DNA from: Zeimonas sediminis
Lineage (GTDB): Bacteria > Pseudomonadota > Gammaproteobacteria > Burkholderiales > Burkholderiaceae_E
DNA length: 64,000 bases
Assembly: GCF_023721795.1 (NCBI RefSeq)
Contig: NZ_JAMQYE010000001.1
Coordinates: 1,922,001-1,986,000, forward strand
Direction of reading: 5' to 3'
Position numbers and translations under genes: made by a program. The notes under the pieces are model-generated. The model was not told where the DNA came from, ran no database searches, and worked only from the letters and a program-made list of their open reading frames with translations. Every line of letters starts with the position of its first letter. Position 1 is the first letter of the stretch. Positions 19,000 through 27,709 of this stretch are shown in pieces.

Positions 19000-20216
19000 G
19001 CCGCCACGGCCTTGGGCAGGGTGCGGCCCAGCCTCCAGCCCTCGCGCGTTCCGAGCCACAGCACGGCGGCCAGCACGAACAGGACCGCAGGCAAGGAAAG
19101 CAGGTTCAGGATCGACCAGCCGTTCACGAAGAGCAAGGCCCCGGAGCTGGCCGACGACGTGACCATCACGCCGAACACGCAGAGATCCATGAAGCCCTGG
19201 ACCCGGTTCTTCTCGGAGGGACGGTAGGCCGACGTGAGCAGCGCGGTGCCGCCGGTGTACATGAAGTTCCAGCCGATGCCGAGCAGGATCAGCGCCGAGG
19301 TGAAGTGCATCAGCTCGACGCCCGACAACGCGATCCCCACGCAGGCCAGCATCAGCAGGCAACCGGTCACCACGATCTGCAGCGTACCGAAGCGCGCGAT
19401 CAGCGCGCCGGTGAACAGGCCCGGCGCGAACATGCCGACCACGTGCCACGAGATCACGAAGGCGGCCGCCTCGTAGGGCAGGCTGCAGACCTCCATGGCC
19501 AGCGGCGTGGCGACCATCAGCAGGTTCATCACGCCGTAGCCGAGCGCCGCGCAGACGATCGCGACCCAGCAGGCCGGCTGGCGAAGGATCTCGGCCAGCG
19601 GCCGCGCCGCCTCGGCGCCGGCGGCTGCCGCCTGCTTCGAGACCGGCAGCCTGAGCAACTGGGCCAGCAGCATCGACAGGATCGCGAAGCCGACCAGCGT
19701 GAGGTAGGTGCCCGCGAACTGGGCGGGCAGCCAGCCGCGCGACCAGGTCGACAGCGTGGGGCCGATGATTCCGCCGGCGATGCCGCCGGTGATGACCAGC
19801 GAGATCGCCCGCGCCTTGAAGTCGGGCCGGTAGGCGTCGGCGACGTCGGCGGCGGCGAAGCGCAGGCTTGCGCCGAAGGCGTTGTACAGCCCGCACACGA
19901 AGGTGGCCAGGCAGAGCAGCCACAGGCTGCCCACGGTCAGCGCGAACCAGCCCAGCGCGGCGCCGCCGATCGCGACCATCGAGCCCAGGGTGTAGCCGGC
20001 GCGGCGGCCGAAGCGGCGCATGAACGCGGCCGCCGGCATCGCCCAGAAGGCGCCGCCCAGCACGTAACCGGTGACCGGCAGCGTGGCCAGCAGCTTGTTG
20101 TCGGCGAGGCTGAGCCCGGCCAGGCCGTTGACCGCGACCAGCGTCACGTTGTTGGTGAACAGCAGCGCCTGCATCAGGGCAAGCAGGCCGACCTGGAATC
20201 TGAGATTGGCGAACAT
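18996..20216 (-). CDS. Major facilitator superfamily transporter
   Basis: A 406-residue MFS permease with about twelve predicted helices. The loop 2-3 motif is FMRRFGRRAGYTLGSMVAIGG, a variant of the G-x-x-x-D-R/K-x-G-R-R/K signature. It starts at the ATG at 20216, diverges from ilvE across 120 bp, and its TGA overlaps the azlC GTG. The substrate is not recognisable; coupling to azlCD suggests an amino acid or related metabolite. Confidence 0.85.
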   Translation of the reverse strand: MFANLRFQVGLLALMQALLFTNNVTLVAVNGLAGLSLADNKLLATLPVTGYVLGGAFWAMPAAAFMRRFGRRAGYTLGSMVAIGGAALGWFALTVGSLWLLCLATFVCGLYNAFGASLRFAAADVADAYRPDFKARAISLVITGGIAGGIIGPTLSTWSRGWLPAQFAGTYLTLVGFAILSMLLAQLLRLPVSKQAAAAGAEAARPLAEILRQPACWVAIVCAALGYGVMNLLMVATPLAMEVCSLPYEAAAFVISWHVVGMFAPGLFTGALIARFGTLQIVVTGCLLMLACVGIALSGVELMHFTSALILLGIGWNFMYTGGTALLTSAYRPSEKNRVQGFMDLCVFGVMVTSSASSGALLFVNGWSILNLLSLPAVLFVLAAVLWLGTREGWRLGRTLPKAVAA

Positions 20217-20336
20217 CCGGCAAGTTTAGCCCTGCGCCGATCAGGGGCTAAAATAATCAGTTGCTTGAAAATTCCGGAAGCCGGCGGATCGGGCCGGCGC
20301 CCACGTAATCCGAAAGTTCCCTCTGGAGAGACTTCC

Positions 20337-21260
20337 ATGTCGATGGCCGACCGCGACGGTCTGATCTGGTACGACGGCAAGATGGTCGATTGGCGCGACG
20401 CCAAGCTTCACGTGCTGACCCACTCGCTGCACTACGGGATGGGAGTCTTCGAGGGCGTGCGCGCCTACAAGACCGACGCCGGCAGCACCGCGGTCTTCCG
20501 GCTGGCCGAGCACACGCGCCGGCTGTTCAACTCGGCCAAGATCTTCCAGATGAAGCTGCCCTTCTCGTTCGACGAGATCGTGCAGGCGCAGAAGGACGTG
20601 GTGAAGGCCAACAAGCTCGAGTCCTGCTACATCCGCCCGATCGCCTGGATCGGCTCGGAGAAGCTGGGCGTTTCGCCGCGGGGCAACACGATCCACGTGG
20701 CGATCGCGGCCTGGGCCTGGGGCGCCTACCTCGGCGAGGAAGGCCTGGCCAAGGGCATCCGCGTCAAGACCTCGTCGTTCACCCGGCACCACGTCAACGT
20801 GTCGCTGGTGCGCGCCAAGGCGAGCGGCTACTACATCAACTCGATCCTGGCCAACCAGGAGGTCACCGCCCACGGTTACGACGAGGCCCTGCTGCTCGAC
20901 ACCGAGGGCTACGTGTCCGAGGGCGCCGGCGAGAACGTCTTCATCGTGAAGGACGGCGTGCTGTACACGCCCGACCTGGCCTCCTGCCTCGACGGCATCA
21001 CCCGCAACTCGGTGATCCAGATCGCGAAGGACCAGGGCATCGAGGTGCGCGAGAAGCGGATCACCCGCGACGAGATGTACTGCGCCGACGAGGCCTTCTT
21101 CACCGGCACCGCCGCCGAGGTCACGCCGATCCGCGAGCTCGACGACCGCCCGATCGGCGAAGGCCGTCGCGGCCCGGTCACCGAGAAGCTGCAGTCCACC
21201 TTCTTCGACATCGTGGCCGGGCGCAACCCGAAGTACGCCGGCTGGCTGTCGCCGGTCTGA
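20337..21260 (+). CDS. ilvE: Branched-chain-amino-acid aminotransferase
   Basis: A 307-residue fold-type IV PLP enzyme that performs the last transamination in valine, leucine and isoleucine synthesis. Signatures are GMGVFEGVRAYKT, SLVRAKASGYYINSILA (the Lys of RAKASG binds PLP in this family), EGAGENVFIVKDG and FFTGTAAEVTPIRELD. The ATG at 20337 is preceded by a GGAGAG ribosome-binding site; a second ATG two codons on is less well placed. It is followed 14 bp later by the zinc-finger gene. Confidence 0.97.
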   Translation: MSMADRDGLIWYDGKMVDWRDAKLHVLTHSLHYGMGVFEGVRAYKTDAGSTAVFRLAEHTRRLFNSAKIFQMKLPFSFDEIVQAQKDVVKANKLESCYIRPIAWIGSEKLGVSPRGNTIHVAIAAWAWGAYLGEEGLAKGIRVKTSSFTRHHVNVSLVRAKASGYYINSILANQEVTAHGYDEALLLDTEGYVSEGAGENVFIVKDGVLYTPDLASCLDGITRNSVIQIAKDQGIEVREKRITRDEMYCADEAFFTGTAAEVTPIRELDDRPIGEGRRGPVTEKLQSTFFDIVAGRNPKYAGWLSPV

Positions 21261-21274
21261 CGGAGGGCGCAGCG

Positions 21275-21478
21275 ATGTCCGCCGCCACCGAAAGCCCCGC
21301 CGTCGTCGAGGTCGAGGGCAAGGACCTTCCGGTCCACTGCCCGAACCCGAAGATGCCGGTCTGGTCGTCGCACCCGCGCGTGTTCCTCGACATCGTCCAC
21401 ACCGGCGAGGCCAAGTGCCCGTACTGCGGCACGCTGTACCGGCTGCGCCCGGGCACGGTGATCAAGGGCCATCACTGA
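21275..21478 (+). CDS. CHCC-type zinc-finger protein
   Basis: A 67-residue protein with the zf-CHCC pattern: C and H ligands in LPVHCPNPKMPVWSSHPRVFL and a CPYCGTLYRL knuckle. The family is related to the zinc-binding subunit NDUFS6 of complex I and is common in proteobacteria, often between ilvE and LPS genes. Zinc binding is likely; the cellular role is not established. Confidence 0.85.
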   Translation: MSAATESPAVVEVEGKDLPVHCPNPKMPVWSSHPRVFLDIVHTGEAKCPYCGTLYRLRPGTVIKGHH

Positions 21479-21542
21479 ACGGGCGGGCCGCCGCCGGAGT
21501 CCCGGCGCCCGCGGCCTGCCCGTCCGCCTTCGCGGCCCCGTC

Positions 21543-22646
21543 ATGCTCACGCTGATCGTCGCCCCGAACTGGATCGGCGACGCGGTGATGGCCCAGCCGC
21601 TGCTGGCGACACTGCGGCGGCAGCAGCCCGAGCAGCGCATCCATGCGCTGTGCCCGCCGCACATCGCCCCGGTCTTCGCCGCGATGCCCGAGGTCGACTC
21701 GGTCGTCGAATCGCCCAACGTCCACGGAAAGCTCGACCTGGCCGCCCGCTGGCGGCTGGGCCGCGCGCTGCGGGCGAGCGGCTACGACCGCGCGATCGTG
21801 CTGCCCAACTCGGCCAAGTCGGCGCTGGTGCCCTGGTTCGCCGGAATCCCCGAACGGATCGGCTATCGGGGCGAGGCGCGCAGCCTGCTGCTGAACCGGG
21901 TCCACGAGGACCGGCCGGGCCGGCGCGGCCAAGCCTCGGGCAGCGGGCGCGGCCCAGGGGCGGGCAGCGGGCGCGGCCCGCGGGCGAGCGGCGCGCGCGG
22001 CGCCCCGGAGCGGCCGCCGATGGTCGAGCACTACGCCGCGCTGGCCTGGGCGCCCGGCCAGGCCCCCGAAGGCCCCGCGCCGGACCCTCGCCTGGCGATC
22101 GACCCGGCGCTCGCGCGCGCCGCCCGGGAGCGCCTGGGCCTTCCGATCGACGCGCCGCTGTACGCGCTCTGCCCGGGCGCCGAATACGGCCCGGCCAAGC
22201 GCTGGCCGGCCCGGCACTACGCGGCACTGGCCGGGCTGATCCGGGCCGACGAACCGGCCGCGGCGGTCGTCGTGCTCGGCGGCCCGAAGGACCGGCCGGT
22301 CGGCGACGAGATCGCGGCGCTCGCTCGAACGCCGGTGCGCAACCTGTGCGGAGAGACCACGCTGGCCGAGGCGATGGCGCTGCTCTCGCAGGCAGCCGGC
22401 GTGGCGTCGAACGACTCCGGCCTGATGCACGTGGCGGCCGCCTTCGACCGGCCGATGGTCGCGCTGTTCGGGTCCTCGGACCCTCGGCACACGCCGCCGC
22501 GGTCCCGGCACGCCCGGGTCGAGTGGCTGCATCTCGACTGCAGCCCCTGCTTCGAACGAGAATGCCCGTTCGGGCATCTCGACTGCCTCGAGCGGATCGA
22601 GCCCGCGCGGGCGATGCGCTCGCTCAAAGATGCAATGGAAGGCTGA
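21543..22646 (+). CDS. waaF: ADP-heptose:LPS heptosyltransferase II
   Basis: A 367-residue GT-B glycosyltransferase of family GT9 that adds the second heptose to the LPS inner core at the inner face of the cytoplasmic membrane. Signatures are APNWIGDAVMAQPLL at the N-terminus, LCPGAEYGPAKRWPARHYA, and GVASNDSGLMHVAAAFDRPMVALFGSSDP, the donor-binding region. An unusual Gly/Arg/Ser-rich segment at about 125-157 interrupts the interdomain region and comes from a tandem DNA duplication at 21937-21979. Confidence 0.95.
   Translation: MLTLIVAPNWIGDAVMAQPLLATLRRQQPEQRIHALCPPHIAPVFAAMPEVDSVVESPNVHGKLDLAARWRLGRALRASGYDRAIVLPNSAKSALVPWFAGIPERIGYRGEARSLLLNRVHEDRPGRRGQASGSGRGPGAGSGRGPRASGARGAPERPPMVEHYAALAWAPGQAPEGPAPDPRLAIDPALARAARERLGLPIDAPLYALCPGAEYGPAKRWPARHYAALAGLIRADEPAAAVVVLGGPKDRPVGDEIAALARTPVRNLCGETTLAEAMALLSQAAGVASNDSGLMHVAAAFDRPMVALFGSSDPRHTPPRSRHARVEWLHLDCSPCFERECPFGHLDCLERIEPARAMRSLKDAMEG
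21937..21979 (+). repeat. In-frame direct repeat within waaF
   Basis: CGGGCAGCGGGCGCGGCCC occurs at 21937-21955 and 21961-21979, 24 bp apart start to start, so the duplication keeps the frame and adds eight residues (GSGRGPGA / GSGRGPRA). Confidence 0.85.
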
Positions 22647-22650
22647 CCCG

Positions 22651-23079
22651 ATGCGCCGCACCCCCTTGTTCGACACCGCAGAATCGGTCGAAGAGGCTTT
22701 CTACGACGCGATGCGACGCGGCGACCTGCCGGCGATGATGAGCCTCTGGTCGAGCGACGACGAGGTCGTCTGCATCCATCCGGGCAGCGCACGGCTGACC
22801 GGACTCGACGCGATCCGCGCCTCGTGGGAATCGATCTTCTCGGGCGGAGGCGTGGCCGTGCGCACGCGCGACGCGGTCGTGCAGAGCAGCGGCGTCGTCT
22901 CGGTGCACAACCTGGTCGAGCAGGTCACGATCACCGGCCGGATGGGCAGCCAGGTCGTCGAGTGCGTGGTCACCAACGTCTACGCGAAGACCGCGGCCGG
23001 CTGGCGGATCGTGCTGCACCACGGCTCGCCCGCCGCCGAGGTCGAGCCCTCCGCGCCGGCCGGCGCCGTGCTGCACTGA
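22651..23079 (+). CDS. NTF2-like/SnoaL-type domain protein
   Basis: A 142-residue single-domain protein. EEAFYDAMRRGDLPAMMSLW followed by VVCIHPGSARLTGLDAIRASW and the final VYAKTAAGWRIVLHHGSPA matches the cone-shaped NTF2-like fold (DUF4440/SnoaL_3). Such domains bind small molecules or act as minor enzymes; no ligand can be read. The ATG at 22651 follows GGAAGG; the in-frame ATG at 22630 lies inside waaF. Its TGA shares a base with the ATG of the next gene (TGATG). Confidence 0.8.
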   Translation: MRRTPLFDTAESVEEAFYDAMRRGDLPAMMSLWSSDDEVVCIHPGSARLTGLDAIRASWESIFSGGGVAVRTRDAVVQSSGVVSVHNLVEQVTITGRMGSQVVECVVTNVYAKTAAGWRIVLHHGSPAAEVEPSAPAGAVLH

Positions 23080-24104
23080 TGGCCGCGCGCGCCCCGCGGG
23101 CGCAGGGTCCGGGACCGGGCGCGGGCGCCGCAGGCATGCCGGGGAGCGAGGGCTACCGGCCGCCTGGCTGGCTGCGCGGCGCCCATCTGCAGACGATCTG
23201 GCCGGCAAAGCTCGCGCCCAGGCCGCGCGTGCGCTACCGGCGCGAGCGCTGGGACACGCCCGACGGCGACTTCATCGACGTCGACTGGCTGGCCGACGAC
23301 CGGGCCGACGACGCGCGGCCGCTGGTCGTCCTGTTCCACGGACTCGAAGGCGATTCGGACAGTCACTACGCCCGCGCGCTGATGGCCGCCGCTCGCCGCC
23401 GGGGCTGGCGCGGCGCGGTCGCGCACTTTCGCGGCTGCAGCGGGGAGCCGAACCGCCTGCCGCGCGCCTACCACTCGGGCGACTCCGACGAGATCGACTG
23501 GGTCCTGCGGCGTTTCTCGGCGCTGCACGCGCGGGGCGCGCCGCTGCACGCGGTGGGCATCTCGCTGGGCGGCAACGCGCTGCTCAAGTGGCTCGGCGAG
23601 CGCGGCGAGTCGGCCGGATTCGTCCGCTCGGCCGTCGCCGTGTCGCCGCCGCAGGACCTGGCGGCCGGCGCGCAGGCGCTGGCGCGAGGCTTCAACCGCG
23701 TGTACACCGCCAACTTCCTGGCGACCCTGAAACGCAAGAGCCTGCTGCAGCTGGAGCGCCATCCGGGCCTGTTCGACCGCGCGCGGGTGATTGCGGCGCG
23801 CGACTTCTTCGACTTCGACGACGCGGTGACCGCGCCGCTGCACGGCTTCGCCGGCGCGCGCGACTACTGGCGGCGTTCGTCCTGCAGGCCGCTGCTCGGC
23901 GGCATCCGGGTGCCGACCGCGATCGTCCACGCGCTGAACGACCCCTTCCTGCCCGCGCGGGCGCTTGCCGGGCCGACGGATGTCTCTCGCGAGGTCAGGC
24001 TCGACTACTCGCCCGAGGGCGGGCACGTCGGCTTCGTGACCGGCGCGCCGCCCGGCCGGCTCGACTGGCTGCCGGCGCGCATCCTGGAGCACCTCGATGG
24101 ATGA
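23079..24104 (+). CDS. yheT: YheT-family alpha/beta hydrolase
   Basis: A 341-residue hydrolase of the YheT/ABHD1 family. RPPGWLRGAHLQTIWPAKL is the family N-terminal signature; VVLFHGLEGDSDSHYARAL carries the oxyanion region; the nucleophile elbow is GISLGGNALLKWLG; LNDPFLP and PEGGHVGF contribute the acid and base. Substrate unknown; relatives are carboxylesterases. The start overlaps the previous stop (TGATG) and the end overlaps the next gene by 8 bp, so three genes are translationally coupled. Confidence 0.92.
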   Translation: MAARAPRAQGPGPGAGAAGMPGSEGYRPPGWLRGAHLQTIWPAKLAPRPRVRYRRERWDTPDGDFIDVDWLADDRADDARPLVVLFHGLEGDSDSHYARALMAAARRRGWRGAVAHFRGCSGEPNRLPRAYHSGDSDEIDWVLRRFSALHARGAPLHAVGISLGGNALLKWLGERGESAGFVRSAVAVSPPQDLAAGAQALARGFNRVYTANFLATLKRKSLLQLERHPGLFDRARVIAARDFFDFDDAVTAPLHGFAGARDYWRRSSCRPLLGGIRVPTAIVHALNDPFLPARALAGPTDVSREVRLDYSPEGGHVGFVTGAPPGRLDWLPARILEHLDG

Positions 24105-24645
24105 GCAGGTCCTGAAGGCGATGGCCCGTTGGCCGAACGTGCCGGCGGTCCACGGCTGGCTGCGGCTCGACCGCCGCGGCGGCTGGCATCTGGTCGACCG
24201 CGGCCGGCCCGGCTTCGACGAGTCGCGCGATCGCGCCGGCAGCCCGATCACCAGTCCGCCGATCGTCGACTTCATCCACCGCAACTACACGCACGACGAG
24301 AGCGGCCGGTGGTACTGGCAGAACGGGCCGCAGCGCGTGTACGTCGACCTCGACTGCGCGCCACTGGTCTTCCGGGTGTTCGGCGAAGGCCGCGACGCGC
24401 GGCTGGTCGCGCACACCGGCGAGCCGGTGTCGCGCGTGGATGCCGCCTGGACCGGACCGGCCGGGGAGATCCTGCTGGCCACCGACATCGGGCCGGGGGT
24501 GGTGCACGACCTGGACCTCGGGGCGCTGGAGATTCACGAGGGCGCAGGCGGGCTCGAGCTGGCGCTCGGCGAGCGGCGCCTCGCTCTCGGGGAGACCGAA
24601 GATCCGCCGCGCGCGCTGGGCTTCGCGGCGCGTCCGCGTCCGTAG
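24097..24645 (+). CDS. Conserved betaproteobacterial protein of unknown function
   Basis: A 182-residue soluble protein beginning MDEQVLKAMARWPNVPAVHG, with conserved-looking blocks FIHRNYTHDESGRWYWQNGPQ and VYVDLDCAPLVFRV. I recognise this as a DUF family that follows YheT-type hydrolases in Burkholderiales but am not certain of the number. It has no signal peptide or membrane segment. The ATG at 24097 has GGAG nearby and lies inside the end of the hydrolase gene. Confidence 0.75.
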   Translation: MDEQVLKAMARWPNVPAVHGWLRLDRRGGWHLVDRGRPGFDESRDRAGSPITSPPIVDFIHRNYTHDESGRWYWQNGPQRVYVDLDCAPLVFRVFGEGRDARLVAHTGEPVSRVDAAWTGPAGEILLATDIGPGVVHDLDLGALEIHEGAGGLELALGERRLALGETEDPPRALGFAARPRP

Positions 24646-24686
24646 GCCCGCCCGCGGACCCGCGCGCGAGCCCCAGGCCCGCGCCG

Positions 24687-26198
24687 CTACTGCCGCTCGC
24701 GCTCTTCCCGCTCGCGCAGGTATTCCTGCTGCAGCTCGCGAAGGCGCGCATCGACCTGCGAGCCGGTGTAGAAGTCGAGCGTGCCCGCCTGCCGTGCGCG
24801 CCTGAGCTGCTCGATCGCGGCCGGCAGGCCGCCGAGCAGCGCGAAGTGCTCGGCCGACGCCCTGTGCGCGCGCGCCGGATCGCCGGCGCCGCTCCAGGCC
24901 TCGGCCAGCAGCCGCCACAGCGTCGCGTCGCCGCGATGGATCTCGACCGCCTTGCCGAGCGCGTCGGCCGCGTCGCGGTGGCGGCCGGCCGCGAGCAGCG
25001 CCTGCGCCCTGACCCGGATCAGCGCCCGGTTGGACGGCTGCTGGGCGAGCGCGGCCTCGGCGATCGCGCGGGCCCTGCCCGGCAGGCCTGCGTCGAGCTC
25101 GATCTGGGCGGCTAGCCGCTCGACGAAGGGATGCGGCCCGATGCGGCTGCGCACCTCGGCCAGCGCCGCGCGCGCGCCATCGGGGTCGCGCTGCGCGTTG
25201 CGCACGGTGGCCAGGCCGAACCAGCCCGCCGCCTCGTTCACGGTGCGATTGCGCAGCTGCCGCTCGAAGGTGGCGGCCGCGCGGGCCAGCGCGTCGACGC
25301 TGCCGTCGGCCAGCGCGCGCAGCCTGGCCTGCACCAGCAGGAACTCGGTGCTGTCGGGCCGCTGCCGGTAGCGGGTGTCGCGCAGGCGGTTCTGGATGTC
25401 GGCCATCCGCTCGGAAGTGACCGGATGGGTGCGCAGGTAATCCGGCGCGCCGTTCTCGTACAGCCGGCCTGCCTGCTGCAGTCTGCCCAGGAAGCCGACC
25501 ATGCCGTTGGCGTCGTAGCCTCCCTCGATCAGCATGTCGAGGCCGATCCGGTCGGCCTCGCGCTCGGCGTCGCGCGAGAATCCGAGCATCTGCTGGCGCG
25601 CGATCGTGCTGCCCAGCGAGGCCACGCCCATCGCGGCCTGCGGGTTCGAGCTCGCCGCCAGCGCGGCGAGCACCAGCGAGGCGAGCATGACCACCGAGGT
25701 CTGGCGGTCGCGGGCGAGCATTCGCGCGATGTGGCGCTGGGTCACGTGGCCGATCTCGTGCGCGACCACCGACGCGAGCTCCGACTCGCTCTGCGCGGCC
25801 ACGATCAGCCCGCTGTGCACGCCGATGAAGCCGCCGGGCAGCGCGAAGGCGTTCAGCGTGCCGTCGCGCACCAGGAACAGCTCCAGGCTGTGGCCGGCGG
25901 CCGTCGTCGTCGAGGCCAGCCGCTCGGCGAAGTCGTTAAGCCAGTCGGTGATCTCGGGATCGTCGGCGATCACGCGCTCGCGGTGCATGTCGCGGACGAT
26001 CTGTTCCCCGATGCGACGCTCCATGGCCGGCGACAGCTCGTCGGCGGCGGCGTCGCCGAGCCGCGGCAGGTTGGCCGCCGACGGCGCCGGCTGCGCGAGC
26101 CCGAGCGGAGGCGCGAGCGCGAGCGCGGCCGCGACCAGCGCGGCCATCGTGCGGCGGGCCGCCGGGGCGGAAATGACGGGGTGACTGCCGACTGCCAA
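24687..26198 (-). CDS. M48-family periplasmic metalloprotease with TPR tail (BepA-like)
   Basis: About 503 residues. A signal peptide ([22 protein letters not shown]) directs it to the periplasm. The zinc site is HEIGH (about 147-151, in [17 protein letters not shown]) with the third ligand in [14 protein letters not shown]. The C-terminal half consists of TPR-like helices ([40 protein letters not shown]). E. coli BepA, with the same design, degrades misassembled outer-membrane proteins such as LptD and BamA; the same role is inferred. TTG at 26198 with AGGG upstream keeps the positive n-region; ATG at 26147 is the alternative. Divergent from moaC. Confidence 0.87.
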   Translation of the reverse strand: MAVGSHPVISAPAARRTMAALVAAALALAPPLGLAQPAPSAANLPRLGDAAADELSPAMERRIGEQIVRDMHRERVIADDPEITDWLNDFAERLASTTTAAGHSLELFLVRDGTLNAFALPGGFIGVHSGLIVAAQSESELASVVAHEIGHVTQRHIARMLARDRQTSVVMLASLVLAALAASSNPQAAMGVASLGSTIARQQMLGFSRDAEREADRIGLDMLIEGGYDANGMVGFLGRLQQAGRLYENGAPDYLRTHPVTSERMADIQNRLRDTRYRQRPDSTEFLLVQARLRALADGSVDALARAAATFERQLRNRTVNEAAGWFGLATVRNAQRDPDGARAALAEVRSRIGPHPFVERLAAQIELDAGLPGRARAIAEAALAQQPSNRALIRVRAQALLAAGRHRDAADALGKAVEIHRGDATLWRLLAEAWSGAGDPARAHRASAEHFALLGGLPAAIEQLRRARQAGTLDFYTGSQVDARLRELQQEYLREREERERQ

Positions 26199-26269
26199 AG
26201 AGGAAACCCTGGAGCGCGCCGACCGTGGCGCAGCGCATTGATATGATAGTTCCCGAACGAAGTCGACCG

Positions 26270-26752
26270 ATGAAACAGACACTTACCCATTTCGATGCGG
26301 CCGGCCACGCGCACATGGTCGACATCGCCGACAAGGCGGTCACCCACAGGGTGGCCGTGGCCCGCGGCACCATACTGATGAAGCCCGAGACGCTGGCGCT
26401 GGTCAGGAGCGGCACCGCCAAGAAGGGCGACGTGATCGGCATCGCCCGGATCGCCGCGATCCAGGGCGCCAAGCGCACCGCCGACCTGATCCCGCTGTGC
26501 CACCCGATCCCGATCACCCGGGTCGCGGTGGACTTCGAGATCGACGAAGCCGCCAGCGCGGTCCACTGCACCGCCACCGTCGAGTGCGACGGCAAGACCG
26601 GCGTCGAGATGGAGGCGCTGACCGCGGTGCAGGTCGGCCTGCTCACCGTCTACGACATGTGCAAGGCCGCCGACCGCGGCATGACGATGACCGACGTGCG
26701 GCTGATGGAGAAGCACGGCGGCAAGAGCGGGAGCTTCGTGGCGGGGGAGTGA
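26270..26752 (+). CDS. moaC: Cyclic pyranopterin monophosphate synthase
   Basis: A 160-residue enzyme of molybdopterin synthesis that turns the MoaA product into cyclic pyranopterin monophosphate. Signatures are [49 protein letters not shown] and [11 protein letters not shown]; length equals the E. coli protein. The ATG at 26270 starts the conserved region; an in-frame start near 26225 would add residues unlike the family. TATGAT at 26242-26247 resembles a -10 element. No other moa gene is in the window. Confidence 0.96.
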   Translation: MKQTLTHFDAAGHAHMVDIADKAVTHRVAVARGTILMKPETLALVRSGTAKKGDVIGIARIAAIQGAKRTADLIPLCHPIPITRVAVDFEIDEAASAVHCTATVECDGKTGVEMEALTAVQVGLLTVYDMCKAADRGMTMTDVRLMEKHGGKSGSFVAGE

Positions 26753-26927
26753 GCCCGGCGGACGTGTGAGCCGGTCCGTGGATCGAGCCCTGTCCGTCGG
26801 GCGCTCGGCGCCGGGCGTCGGGCGCCGCTCGGCAGGGCCCGCCCGCTCGTGTTCGGATCGCAGGCGTCCGTGCGGCGCGGGCGCCGTCCGCCCCCGTCGA
26901 TTACCGAACCGCTGAAGGATCCAAGAC

Positions 26928-27377
26928 ATGAAGCGTTTCCTCCTCGCCGCAGGCCTGGCGGCCTGCGCGCTGCCCGCGCTGGCGGCCGACGTCGGCGTGT
27001 CGGTCAGCATCGGCCAGCCCGGCTTCTACGGCCGGATCGACATCGGCGACTTCCACCGCCCGCCTCCGCTGCTCTACCCGCAGCCGGTGATCATCCAGCA
27101 GGCACCGGTGGTCGTGGGGCGCCCGCTGTACCTGCACGTGCCGCCCGGTCATGCCAAGAACTGGGGCAAGCACTGCCACAAGTACGGCGCCTGCGCCCAG
27201 CCGGTGTACTTCGTCGACGGGGGCTGGTACGAGCGCGAGTACGCGCCGCGCTATCGCGAGCATGCCCGCGCCCGTCAGGTGGAATACCGCGGCGACGAGC
27301 GCGGCAGGGGCCGCGGCCGCGACGACGACCACGGCCCCGGGAGGGGCAACGGCAAGGGACGCGGCCACGATCGCTGA
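26928..27377 (+). CDS. Secreted basic protein of unknown function
   Basis: A 149-residue exported protein: a clear signal peptide (MKRFLLAAGLAACALPALAA) with cleavage after ALA-A, then a Pro/Tyr/Val-rich body (PPPLLYPQPVIIQQAPVVVG) and HAKNWGKHCHKYGACAQPVYF with two Cys. The last 40 residues are Arg/Gly/Asp/His-rich (RGRGRDDDHGPGRGNGKGRG). Similar short proteins are seen in Burkholderiales with no known function. GAAGGA precedes the ATG by about ten bases. Confidence 0.75.
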   Translation: MKRFLLAAGLAACALPALAADVGVSVSIGQPGFYGRIDIGDFHRPPPLLYPQPVIIQQAPVVVGRPLYLHVPPGHAKNWGKHCHKYGACAQPVYFVDGGWYEREYAPRYREHARARQVEYRGDERGRGRGRDDDHGPGRGNGKGRGHDR

Positions 27378-27388
27378 GAATCGCCTGC

Positions 27389-27709
27389 ATGCAGCAAGCG
27401 GGCGACAACGACGGCATCGGGATCGACGCGACCGACGGGATCGTGTTGATCCGGAATGCCAACACGACGATCGGCTATTGCCGCTTCGACGACGCGGGCG
27501 ACATCGAGTACATCTTCGTCAACCCGATGTACCGGCGCCGGGGACACGGCACGCGGCTGGTCGACGAAGTCCGCCGCCTGACCGGCGGCGCATGCAGGCC
27601 CCTGGAGCCGATCTCGCCGCTGGGCCGGCGATTCTTCGGCCTGCCCCCTGAAGCCGGGCAGGCCGGCGACCGCCAGCAGCCGGCTCAGAATCCCTGTCCT
27701 GCCCCCTGA
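27389..27709 (+). CDS. Short GNAT-like protein
   Basis: 106 residues with a single recognisable acetyl-CoA binding block, FVNPMYRRRGHGTRLVDEVRRL, preceded by beta-strands (VLIRNANTTIGYCRFD, IEYIFV). This resembles motif A of GNAT acetyltransferases (R/Q-x-x-G-x-G/A), but the protein is shorter than usual and lacks a clear motif B, so it may be a minimal or degenerate member. It starts 11 bp after the previous gene and its end overlaps the 3' end of the CLC gene by 25 bp. Confidence 0.6.
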   Translation: MQQAGDNDGIGIDATDGIVLIRNANTTIGYCRFDDAGDIEYIFVNPMYRRRGHGTRLVDEVRRLTGGACRPLEPISPLGRRFFGLPPEAGQAGDRQQPAQNPCPAP

